Shown here: positions 27,041 to 36,994 of the stretch, piece after piece
Position numbering within the stretch: position 1 is the stretch's first letter
Layout: the number at the start of each line of letters is the position of its first letter
DNA from: Mansonella perstans
Taxonomy: Eukaryota > Nematoda > Chromadorea > Rhabditida > Onchocercidae
Length of the DNA stretch: 64,000 nucleotides
Direction: 5' to 3'
Assembly: GCA_037074765.1 (NCBI GenBank)
Contig: JBAMDO010000579.1
Span: forward strand, 858,449-922,448
Notes under the pieces: generated by a model
Database searches by the model: none
The model's input: only the letters and a program-made list of their open reading frames with translations
Told to the model about the DNA's origin: nothing
Made by a program: the position numbers and the translations under genes

Positions 27041-27484
27041 CCACCCAAGCATGTTGCCCAATGTTCCGAGCTGTTAGTACCACGGGGGCACTGATCGCTC
27101 AGGAAGATCGTCTACCACCCAAGCATATTGCCCAATGTTCCGAGCTGTTAGTACCACGGGGGCACTGATCGCTCAGGAAGATCGTCTACCACCCAAGCAT
27201 GTTGCCCAATGTTCCGAGCTGTTAGTACCACGGGGGCACTGATCGCTCAGGAAGATCGTCTACCACCCAAGCATATTGCCCAATGTTCCGAGCTGTTAGT
27301 ACCACGGGGGCACTGATCGCTCAGGAAGATCGTCTACCACCCAAGCATGTTGCCCAATGTTCCGAGCTGTTAGTACCACGGGGGCACTGATCGCTCAGGA
27401 AGATCGTCTACCACCCAAGCATGTTGCCCAATGTTCCGAGCTGTTAGTACCACGGGGGCACTGATCGCTCAGGAAGATCATGTG
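27041..27484. repeat. Minisatellite: six tandem copies of a 74-bp unit
   Basis: Units start at 27041, 27115, 27189, 27263, 27337 and 27411, each beginning CCACCCAAGCAT and containing CACGGGGGCACTGATCGCTC. Copies are identical apart from one site (ATGTTG or ATATTG), which runs G, A, G, A, G, G, and divergence at the end of copy 6 (about 27479). The unit is much GC-richer than its surroundings. It has no dyad and no unique spacers, so it is not a CRISPR. Confidence 0.97.
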
Positions 27485-27600
27485 GATGAACCTTTCATGG
27501 TCAAGATTATCTAATGTGGAGTCTCTCCCAGATGACTTCTTGCTACTCCAACTTCTTCCATCAATAATTTTACTTATGCAAAAATGAAAATAAAGCAATT
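27485..27600. other. Flank of the minisatellite
   Basis: Short spacer of GC-richer DNA; a 21-codon open stretch reading SLPDDFLLLQLLPSIILLMQ on the plus strand is followed at once by AATAAA (27589-27594). It may be the end of the sequence from which the minisatellite unit came. No family is recognised. Confidence 0.3.
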
Positions 27601-27822
27601 ATGCATAGAGCATTTAATTTGTTTTCCCTTCTCATCCTTTCAATGACTCTCGGTAGGTTGCTTGATATTTTCGGGCTGGTGGGAGTTCTATTGCAGAGAT
27701 TATTGTTGGATAAGGAAGGATCAAGTCTTTTTTTACCATTATATCAGATCAAAGTTGGGATATCAGATGTAATTAGAATACCTCAATCATATGATAAATT
27801 TAAGAGTGACACAGTTGAATGA
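27601..27822 (+). CDS. Doubtful 73-codon ORF with signal-peptide-like start
   Basis: The N terminus (MHRAFNLFSLLILSMTLG) looks like a secretion signal. A GTAGGT donor follows it directly, so it might be a first exon whose partner is the exon at 28114 (the phases match, giving a longer hydrophobic N terminus). The unspliced remainder has no recognisable domain. There is no clear acceptor or promoter upstream, and the adjacent 36-bp repeat argues for recent rearrangement. Low confidence. Confidence 0.2.
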   Translation: MHRAFNLFSLLILSMTLGRLLDIFGLVGVLLQRLLLDKEGSSLFLPLYQIKVGISDVIRIPQSYDKFKSDTVE

Positions 27823-27915
27823 TTTGAAAGTTTGGGTATTGCAAATCCTATTGAGTGATTTGAAAATTTGGGTATTCCAAAATCCTATTGAGTGATTTGA
27901 AATTTTGGGCATTCT
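27823..27915. repeat. Short tandem repeat, about 36-37 bp, 2.5 copies
   Basis: The unit has the parts TGATTTGAAAGTTTGGGTAT and AATCCTATTGAG. It is repeated with small changes (TTGAAAA and TTGAAAT variants, then GGGCATT). Confidence 0.8.
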
Positions 27916-28034
27916 TCTCCGAAATTTTGCAAGTCGCTGCGAAACAGCTTCACTCTTATGGTCCATTCAAGAGTTGAAAAACGACAACAAATCCACTTCT
28001 TTGTCGTACCGTGCTAGGAGAGTTCGTATTTGAA

Positions 28035-28385
28035 ATGAGACGTGAACTTACGTTAAGAGATTATTACATTTGTTAATTAAACGAATGGAACAAATTGTCA
28101 AGTTTTATTTCAGTTATAAGCATAATCTTCACATTATATTTGGGTTCGATACGATGCTTCCAAGGTACTAAGAATGAGAAATCATTGAAAAATGATCAAA
28201 ATGACCACTTGGCAATGCTATATGAAATTGAGGAAAGCGATTGCAAAGGTAACGAGAATGAATGGATAATGCCAACTATTATGGGATATTTGATTGGCCA
28301 ACTTTTTGGTGCTGTTTTTGGTGTTGTTCTATGTGTTGCATTCATTCATCATTGTATTTTAAAGAATCTCAAATTTTCATCATGA
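28035..28385 (+). CDS. Small secretory-pathway membrane protein with a glycine zipper (copy A)
   Basis: Model: 28035-28041 (ATGAGAC, donor GTGAAC) joined to 28114-28385, in frame, 92 residues. The second exon is certain as an open frame; the 7-base first exon is inferred from phase and from the signal peptide it completes. Residues 1-19 (MRLISIIFTLYLGSIRCFQ) form a signal peptide. Residues 20-55 are a short acidic segment (YEIEESDCKGNENEW). The membrane span near 57-79 has Gly at every fourth position (GYLIGQLFGAVFG), a glycine zipper. The tail is short and basic (HHCILKNLKF). AATAAA lies 52 bases past the stop. The next gene has the same plan. I recognise no family. Type I topology with the acidic part outside is inferred. 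Confidence 0.6.
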
Positions 28386-28436
28386 TTAAAGAAAAATTTT
28401 TGATTTGAAGTATGCTATTGTAATAAGTTTCTATTA

Positions 28437-28442
28437 AATAAA
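28437..28442 (+). terminator. Candidate polyadenylation signal of glycine-zipper gene A
   Basis: AATAAA on the plus strand, 52 bases past the stop at 28385. Confidence 0.55.
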
Positions 28443-29058
28443 AATATACGACACCATTTGTAGTGTTTTTTGTTAGCACTGTAGCCATCGTTTCTGTTGT
28501 CAGATCAGTTCTGAAATAGTTGGTTTAGTAAGACAAGTCATGCTGAGCGTTTCTCATCTGCTTTATATCATTGAAATGGAGGTGTTGTATCGTCACATAG
28601 ATATTAGGATTTTTTTAATGACCCTGGTGCGTTTCTTTGATCCTTAAAACATAACTCTGTTTCATTTCATCGAATTTTTATGAAATTAACTTTCGAGTCA
28701 TTTCACGACAGAACTGAACTATTGCGAAGGACATGTCTGAATTTAGCGGTCTTTATTTATGGAATCATTTTGGCATTTTTAAAACATTACTTCTGTCGCA
28801 GTTTTTCAATAACATGCATGCAAATTTTTGGAGATTACAGGAATTTAAATTAAAATTCCTTTAACTAGTCAATTTAGTAAGTTGTTTTTCTTCAATTTAG
28901 TGAGCATCAATATTTGAAATGTTGTTCGGTGGGTTAATAGTAGTTTTTGAAGCTTATCTTTTTAAAGGAAAAACAGTCCACAGGGATAAGCTCCCAGAAG
29001 TCACATTAGGATAGGAAACATGATAATTGATTTCAATTTAAATGATTTATATTTATTA
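28443..29058. other. Spacer between the two glycine-zipper genes
   Basis: About 600 bases of A+T-rich DNA, presumably the end of gene A and the promoter of gene B. No other feature is seen. Confidence 0.5.
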
Positions 29059-29518
29059 ATGGGTCATCTGATGGTGTCGGCACTACGACTCATCTCCATG
29101 TTGATTTTATAATCGTTCACATTGGGCGAAATACTGCAGTCCTATCCGGAATTGCTTGGTGTTTTGATGATATCATTATCTACACGAAAATACTTTCACT
29201 TTTCGAGATACTTATCACTTCATTTCAGTGTACAAACTGATAGCGACATGGTTCACTATAATTCAGTGCCAAAGAATATTAAGTCGTGAACTGGAGCAAC
29301 TTAATCCCCCCGGTCGTGAATTATTGAAAGATGACTGGATGGTAACAGACGAGAATGAAAACTGTGATGCAGTAGAAGAGACTCCATGGAATCGACACTT
29401 TTTTGGTGGCGTGATAATTGGCTTTTTAATTGGTTTAACTGGTGGTGTTCTGTTTGGCTTCCTTTGTTGGCAGATCCAAGTATATAAGGAAGACTACTAC
29501 TTGCAAAGGACGGATTGA
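29059..29518 (+). CDS. Small secretory-pathway membrane protein with a glycine zipper (copy B)
   Basis: The main exon 29229-29518 follows acceptor CATTTCAG. The first exon is uncertain; 29059-29062 (ATGG, then GTCATC) supplies an ATG in phase and gives 97 residues. After a hydrophobic N-terminal stretch (YKLIATWFTIIQC) comes an acidic segment with one Cys (DENENCDAVEETPW). The membrane span has Gly at five positions four apart, from GGVIIGFLIG to GGVLFGF, ending LCW. The tail is short and polar. The layout (signal-like start, acidic Cys-Trp segment, zipper span with a terminal Leu-Cys, short tail) matches copy A, with low identity outside the span, so they are probably old tandem paralogues. 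The proposed intron contains a gypsy-type RT fossil. Function is unknown; oligomerisation through the zipper is inferred. Confidence 0.55.
29124..29213 (+). mobile_element. Short fossil of a gypsy-type reverse transcriptase
   Basis: Thirty codons read through the region equivalent to the YLDDI active-site block of Ty3/gypsy-type LTR retrotransposons: AVLSGIAWCFDDIIIYT, then SLFEIL. Only this block is left, with no neighbouring domain or LTR seen. It may be coincidence, but the spacing of the SGI, FDDIIIY and F-EIL elements is as expected. Confidence 0.4.
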
Positions 29519-30369
29519 TTGGCTTTGATAGAACATAGTATCAATTTCAAAATCTACCAGTCAAATCATGAGAAACTTCGTAAATCTTATTAGGCAGATT
29601 TCCTTTAAATTTATCATAAAATCTTGTTTTTTGCGTCATTTTTAATGCTTATCTAAACATATCATTTGAGAAATACTCATACAGAATCTCGCCTTTATTC
29701 AAGTCAGTCTTACAATTTAGCGGATTTTAGAGGATTTCCTAATTTTATTTCTGAAATTAGAGACGAATAAATACTTTCAACATTGTTATTGAATATGCTT
29801 AATATGAAATTTACATTTTTATCACTTCAGTCTTTAGAAAGCCATTTAATTTCCTATCTTCAAACTGGATCAGATAAAGAAACATTCTGCAGTGAGATAT
29901 TGGCTTTTATTTGAGTAATGAACAGCCTTACAAGCTCTACATTATAAAGAATGAACATGACTGATAAGAGTAGCGTTTCTTATTCTTGTAACTTTAAATG
30001 AACCAAATGACTACGATTAAATATGATCAGAGGATGAGCTGTTAGGCCTTTTCAATAAGTGTTTATCTTCTTTTCGTCCTCTTTTACGCAGTATCAATAA
30101 AGGGTATGATATTTGAGCATGGCAATGCAAAGTCTTTTTGCTGTTAAAATGAAAGGCATGTAAATTTCTGTATCATTATATTCTTAAGTCTACGGTACGA
30201 AGTAATATAAAATTTCAGTTATCGGATTAATCATTGAGGTCATTTGTCTTAAATTTAAATCTTTTGCATTTATCCTAAAACCTGTTTGAGTAGATCCCAC
30301 TTACTTTTTATTTTAGAATTTGTGTTTCTCTTTTTTCAATGTTAGAATTTACAATTTTGAGTTAAATTA
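29519..30369. other. Intergenic, downstream of glycine-zipper gene B
   Basis: A+T-rich with no gene recognised. An AATAAA at about 29766 could serve the gene ending at 29518. Confidence 0.5.
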
Positions 30370-31200
30370 TTGATCTACCCTTTGGTTACCACCCATTGTG
30401 ATTCGTTCCGTCCACTGTCCCGAGTCCTGAGTTCTCGTCACTGTCCTCTGTTCTATAAAGAACCAAGAGAAGTATCGAGAGAAGCGCAATTTCGGCATTT
30501 TCTCTGTGCTTTCGCGTTTTCGGACTTACTTTGCTTATATTATTCCTATCTACTTGTGATGTTTTTATGTTCACCTTTAAGGTATAAGCAATTGCAATAT
30601 TTAAAATTTAGTTTAATTTCGGGAAAAAACTCGTTATTGCACTTATTTACCGCAGTAATTTCGCTCCCATCTCCTAAATCCTGTTCCACTATGTTTTACG
30701 GAGTTGAAATTCATACGATGCAATTATATCACTCTGATATATATCATATCAAATTTGTGTACTGCAAAGAGATACAGACCTTAGAGAATGCAGAAGTATC
30801 TGTTAAACTAGAAAAAAGATAGGATCGAGGATTCGGTTATATTTCATGGAGAAGGGATGGAAGCAATTTGTCCTTTTTATGACATCTTCTTCTTGACACT
30901 TTTTTCACATTTTTTTGAATTAGCAGTAGATTTAGTGTAAAAAAATTATTTTTTAGCTTCTAGAGTTTGAAAAGAAAGAAATTAATTCGTTATATAATGA
31001 AAAAAGAAAATTTCGGAATATGTATGCATATGCATTTCGGAATGTGGTCAACTGTGTGTAGTTATCTATAAATTTCTTAAATATCTTCTGATTTTAATTA
31101 AAATATTCATCAAAGATATTGCAGTTCCAAAATTGTTGCATGCCGTATAATTGTCAATTACAAAACGGTGAATTGATTTGAAGTTTTGAGTTAATTTTAG
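30370..31200. other. GC-richer patch (30.39-30.53 kb) in A+T-rich DNA
   Basis: The first 170 bases are GC-richer and open in frames on both strands, with no domain in any of them. This could be a promoter or 5' UTR. The rest shows nothing recognisable. Confidence 0.3.
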
Positions 31201-31367
31201 AAAATCAATTCCAAGGAATGAAAATGATTCGGTCGGCTTACTTAACTGGAGAAAGCTGGGATTATGGAAAATTCATGTCGTATGTTATTGCCGCTTTCGT
31301 GCATACTTTGAAAGTTTTCGAAAATGTTCTGTATGGAAGTCATGTTGGACAGAAAAGTATCAATTAA
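31201..31367 (+). other. Candidate terminal coding exon, unknown product
   Basis: After an acceptor-like TTAATTTTAG the plus strand is open for 54 codons to TAA, through NQFQGMKMIRSAYLTGE and SYVIAAFVHTLKVF. The composition is balanced and unlike the F/L/I-rich noise around it. The 50-codon ORF from the ATG at 31218 could also stand alone. No family is recognised and no partner exon was found. Confidence 0.3.
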
Positions 31368-34300
31368 ATGAATCATCCAGTACATACATCATAAAATTGT
31401 TGGCAATATCGTAATACCTTTCCGAATTACTGCAAGAAAACCTAACATTTTAATATAGTCTTAATATTGAAATTAAAATTTAACAAATTAAACATTCATA
31501 CATTGACTAAACATGCTCTTAAAATTTGTAGTATGGAAATTGCATTACAAGTTGTAGCTTTTTTCATGCTATAGTTTCTGAACTACAAGATATCTGTAAG
31601 TTACATGCAGCCTCAATTGGAATGCTTAGACACACGGTACTAAATTTTGATCTTTATAGATTTCATTTTCTCATCAAATCATTCATTAAAACTATGATGC
31701 CTGTTATATTTAAAAATCTTGTTATATGTTTGTTATATTAAAAAAAGATATATCAAAATTTCCGTGAAGAAACTGGCAATTATCAGATTTAAGTTCTTAA
31801 AGGTAAAATGTGCATGAGTCCTCATGAAAACGAACTTCTATGATATGATAGTTACTTCAAAAATGATTGTTAACTAAAAATTATGCAGAATAGGCACATT
31901 TGAAACAGAAAGACAATATATTTTTTCAGACTTCATATAGAAGATTGAGCTAATCCTATCAATGTTTCCCGGCTTGATTTTTTGAAAGTCAAGATTTTTT
32001 GAAGCAAATTTTTGGATCAGTCGATCAGTTTACTAGTTCATTATTATTTGAAATTTGAGCAATGTAATTAGCAAAAAGACATTTCAATTGGCAGCATTTC
32101 AGAATGCTTATGATTTTCAGGATTTCAGAATGGAACAGATAATAGAGTAACCGACCATTTTTTTTTAAATCAATCTCATTTTTTTCAAATTTGTTCACAA
32201 TAAATATATTAATCTGTTTATGCCTTTCTCTTTCTTATCTTCGCATATATCACTTTCGTTTTAGAGCAATGCCACAAATAATGTTTGCTTTGGCGGATAT
32301 GAAATTAATATAAAAATATGGAATACGAAACTGTAAAATATTAAAAATAAAAGTAAAAAAAAATATGTAAATACAAATTTCCAATGAATAAAAGAAATTT
32401 GAAATAACCAATATGAAATTTCCAATTTAATTCATCTCATTTTTTAACTGCATGTTTTATATGCAAAAACGTTTACTTCTATCGCAAATGCTGAATTTGT
32501 GATTAGAGACTTGTCTACATTAATATTATATCCTATCTTTTTCTCTTTATAAAATTTTCGCGCATCAATTACAGATAATTTGAAATGGTTAAAATTTCAA
32601 ATCGGCAAACATCAATAACGCATTCATCCATTTAAAGCAATTGTTTGATATGATTCTGTTGTTATAGTTTAGCGCTTATACGATTACTGCTATATCATCA
32701 TTTCTGTTACTGCTCGCATATGCAAATTGGAGTAAAGTCATTATGAGAGTAAACTGTCAATTGACAATGGTCGGCGTAATCAAAATGTTTTTTCATTCTC
32801 CTAAACAATGTGACAATTTTAAGGTTTGATGAGCAATTGCCTATTCTGAGCAAATAACTTCATTTCATATATGCTAATTTATTCGCTAAATGCAAGGACT
32901 AATTTGTCCATGCAGTAAGTCATTTCATATATTAGGACTGTTTTTTGTAAAATGAGAATAATGAAGACATTGTCGCCAGATCACTTCGAGATGATTGCTG
33001 TTGCAGAATTTCGATCTCTTCATATCTATCCGCTCATCTCTTACTATGTATTTTATAAGGAGTTGATTCGAGGTATCATTCATGCCTTTTATGAGGGATT
33101 TAACCAAAATTAATACTTAAACATTCCGTGTATCTTCGATATTGTTGAATTCTAAGATATTTTTATAAGACTATTTATTGATTTGAAATCTTCTCGGAGT
33201 ACTAGTTGAGCTTAATGTCTTTTGTTTGCTTGCCAATTATATTCTAGGTTTAAGATCTTAAATCTTAAATACTTTTGCGAAAAATCTCAATATACTATTG
33301 TATGCTTTCTGTAGTATGTAAAACTTTTTTGTGAAAAATATCAATATACTCGCATGCATTATTGTATGCTTTCTGTAGTATGTAAAACTCAAAAACTAAC
33401 AGATATTTACCCAAATAATTGCAGAATTTCCCTGACTTTCTCGAAATTTTGCCAGCTAAATTTTTATAGATTGAATTGATAATTTTATTCGACCAGATCG
33501 AAACAAGGATCATTTTAAATTCATTTAGGATGAAAAACATTGTTAGCTTTTAAAAAATTAAATGTGAAATTGGCCTAATCTAAAAATTATTCCTCCTCTT
33601 TTGGAATTTTTTGCGACAGTTGCTGGTCGATTTAAAATCGTTTTCTCAATTTTGAAACATTAATTCATGGCTATCCTCAACTTTTTATTGTCGGCCCACA
33701 TTGAGTATACTTTGAATTGATATTTGCACAGCTTTCAGTGTTCTCGGATTTTGAAATGTATTTTTTTCGGGAAGGTGAAAAGTGTTATTTCATTCTGTTA
33801 AATCTGTCCTATTATCAATCCTGAAATATGAATACTCCTCCATTGATATTGTACACTTCATTCATTATCATTATTAATCATCCATTGCTTTAGGTTTTTC
33901 GTTGTTGGAGCATAGTTTTCACTTCCAGCTCATGACAGCTGTGATCTCACCGAGACAGCAAGTTAATTAATAAATAATCAATCTTACGATTCATCATTAT
34001 TCGGCGAGGAAAATTATACTATTGTATTGGATAATTTTAATAATTAATAACCCGTAGCAAATACTAATTTGTTAAATGAAATACAGTGCTGAAGAATCAG
34101 TATGATTTTAAAAGATACGCTGTTCCGGGATCTCTCACTGCGCAAGTATTTATTTAAATGCACAAAGCGATAATTATTTCCGGTTACTAACAGTTGTAAT
34201 TCACGTTAATTACTTAAATTTCCTGGTGAAAATCGAATTCTACTCTCATATGTTCGATGTATTTTGATTTCGTTTCAATTCTTCGAGGCTTCTTTATTAA

Positions 34301-36826
34301 TTTTTGAAATAATTTATCAGTCAGTAACTGCTAAGTTAATTTCTCCTAGCTCAAATTGTTAGGGCTTCTTCTTCATCTATTTTTTTTTATTCTCAATAAT
34401 TTAAAAATGGTTTTTGAATTCGTCCCAACTTTTTCAACTCAGTTCCCGATTCTATTCGTATAAATTAATGTTTTTTAACAAATATTTCTTTGTGGAAATT
34501 TTGTCATTAAAAGAGAAATTTGGCAGCAAATCAAAGATAGCACTCTGATGAATGATTTTAGGTCAAAATTTAAATTATACCAAACAAAATTTTCACAAAT
34601 GAGCCCTATTTTGTGCATAATATAATCATCGCCACAACTACCGTATCCTTAGCTTTCATTCTCCTCTCTGCTCATTTGAGCACTATCGTCACGAAATTTG
34701 TTTTGCAGTAAAACCTCTCTGATGACAATTCATTTATTTGATGTTGTTATAGTGCTCCTGAAAATTTCTCGAATTTTGCATGAAGTTTACATCTTCTCGG
34801 CGTTAATTTATTTGGCTTTTTAAGACGTTAACGTGGATATTAGATTGTTTTTGAATTCCACTGATTTCTTTTTTCGTATCTTTATATTGATATTCCCTTC
34901 CCTGTTTTAAATTTCATCAAGATCTGAAAAAAAAAAAATAAACAAAAGTTTCACGATCATAAGATCCTGAAAAAATTGATTAAAAGAAAACGTTAATTTA
35001 CTTTCTTCTTACAAGTTTGAAATTCTTATTATAAAGATTAGGCTATTGATTCCAATGCAAAATTCCGGGATAGCACAAATATTCTTGCAGCACTTTCGTC
35101 GAAGCTAAATGAACGGTAAGGTGGTAAGATTACATGTAAAAAAAGCAATGTTGAAACATTTTGGTGAGATAATATTTCGAGATTGTATGGAGTAAAATTG
35201 TATGAAGGCGAAAACTGTTAATGATGACAAGAAGCTAATTGGTTGTATAATATATACTAGTCATCTCGGACCGTTACACTATCAAGAACTTGCAATTTGC
35301 AAATAAATTGGAACAACTGTTTCAGGCAATAAATCTCAAATTCTTTCTAAAAACAGTTACTTCCACGAATGGATTCTAATCAAAAGTCTATTTTTATCCT
35401 AACGTTTTGATACAAATTTTATGTGAATGCTACATTTGTATCCAAACATTTTTGAATTTTGGGTGACGAACTGAAAGCACTTTATGCCGATAATAAAAGT
35501 TGCAGTTATAAAGAAGTGAAAGAAAAAAGCAGTACAACAGATCAATTACAGTAGTGATGATGATGGTAAGGGTTAGCGCCATTTTGCTCCGAGGTCAAAG
35601 GTTATGACTAAGATTTGGTAGGCAAGAACAGAGAGTTCAAAACACATAATTACCTCTCCTGGTCATTTTTTTTTTTTTTTGTACCGTTTCCTTGTATTGT
35701 TTAATCAGCGTTTCCAAGGTTTTACTGATTCCTAAGCTATCCTTAATAATGATTATTTCAAGATTCTGTAGTTTTATTTTATTATATAACTTAATCTGGT
35801 AATCCTCTGGTAATATTGACGACAATCTAAGGACAATAAGGACAGCCAGACGAAAAATAATAAGATCTTGCATGTATTGTAGTTGAAAGCTAAATTAATT
35901 GGTTCATACAAAATAAAAAGTTTGAAGCTCAAAAATGCATTTGTTATTAAGAATTTGAAAACAGGTGTCTTACCTAGTATGGCGATAGCAAATTAAGTCG
36001 AATTACTATGCTATGTATCGCATTTTTAATTGAATGGCGCATATTCCCTTTCTCGTAAATCTTATTTCAAAAAAAAAACTTTAATCCACAAGTTCTAAAA
36101 ACTTTGAATTTCACCAGTTAAATTGATTAATGAGTTTCGTAAAAGCAAATGATGGTAGCACTGGGAAAAAGCCTTTTCTTGGAGCTTTCATCAATTGAGC
36201 AGCTGTTTGCTGGGAAATAGGAGTGCCCTTCACGTCCTCGATTGATATTGCTTAACTGCTAATACTTGTTTACAAGCAATATTACACAGCTGACCTTTTT
36301 TTAAATCAATTAATCAATTTAAAAAATTTTCCCGCTATTATTACTGTGGCGTTCAAAAGCACCTCCTTTTTTCCACTGAAAATTTGAATTTTTGAAGTTA
36401 TAAAATTAAAAAACAAATATCCTAAAAATGATGTCATTGATTCAGTGTGACAAATCTATCATCAAATTTGGCCCTGCACAAAAATTTTTATACTCTGCTT
36501 GTCTTTTCTTAATGGACTGATTGTCGCAATCATTACAATGATATTGACGAAGTGTAGTGGATTGAATAACTTTGAAATGTTGCATGAAAGATAAGAAAAA
36601 AAGATATGCTGGCGAAAAAATCCATGAGATTTCCTGATCTTTAGTACTTTTACATTAACTTATGAATCGAATACTTGTATCAGTTTTTGATATCATTAAA
36701 TTTATCAGCCGTATCAATGTATGAATTAAAAATGGCAAAATTGATGTGTTATGTCCTGTATGATGGTATTATTTTCCCTTCTTCATCTTTAATTTTTCAT
36801 TCAGAATTTTCTACATACTCGAAACT
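31368..36826. other. Gene-poor A+T-rich region
   Basis: No exon that I can support. It contains the tandem duplication at 33278-33390 listed separately. Confidence 0.5.
33278..33390. repeat. Diverged tandem duplication, two copies
   Basis: The shared parts are GAAAAATCTCAATATACT or GAAAAATATCAATATACT, and a 29-base block containing ATTGTATGCTTTCTGTAG that is identical at 33297-33325 and 33361-33389. The second copy has 10 extra bases between the parts. Confidence 0.9.
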
Positions 36827-36994
36827 ATGATATCCATTTGCATCTTTATTCTGTATCTGTGTGTGCTTATAGGAGTGTCTATGACGTACGGTAGGTGCCA
36901 GGTTGCACCTTTGTCATATCTTCCTCAAGTGCCATCTGAATTATACATTAAACGATGTTGCATGTGCAGACTGAAAGAGATTCAATTAAACTGA
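36827..36994 (+). CDS. Small secreted Cys-containing protein, 55 residues
   Basis: An unspliced ORF of 55 codons starts MISICIFILYLCVLIGVSM, a typical signal peptide with likely cleavage near residue 20-22. The mature part is about 33 residues, starts GRCQVAPLSYLPQV and has a cluster KRCCMCRL near its end, giving four Cys. An acceptor-like TTTTTCATTCAG ends 23 bases before the ATG, as for a trans-spliced message. A GTAGGT inside the frame after the signal could be a splice donor, in which case only the signal exon is real. The hydrophobic start could by chance come from T-rich DNA, but the second half is balanced in composition. No family is recognised; a small secreted peptide is the inference. 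Confidence 0.4.
   Translation: MISICIFILYLCVLIGVSMTYGRCQVAPLSYLPQVPSELYIKRCCMCRLKEIQLN

Noticed and set aside
27041..27484. CRISPR array
   Set aside because: The 74-bp units are directly abutting with no unique spacers, and the DNA is from a eukaryotic nucleus.
27395..27598. 67-codon minus ORF ending in the minisatellite
   Set aside because: The frame exists only because one repeat unit adjoins open flanking DNA; there is no start context, domain or splice signal.
30370..30822. 150-codon plus ORF
   Set aside because: The second half is hydrophobic translation of T-rich DNA, the first half is open on both strands because it is GC-richer, and no domain is seen.
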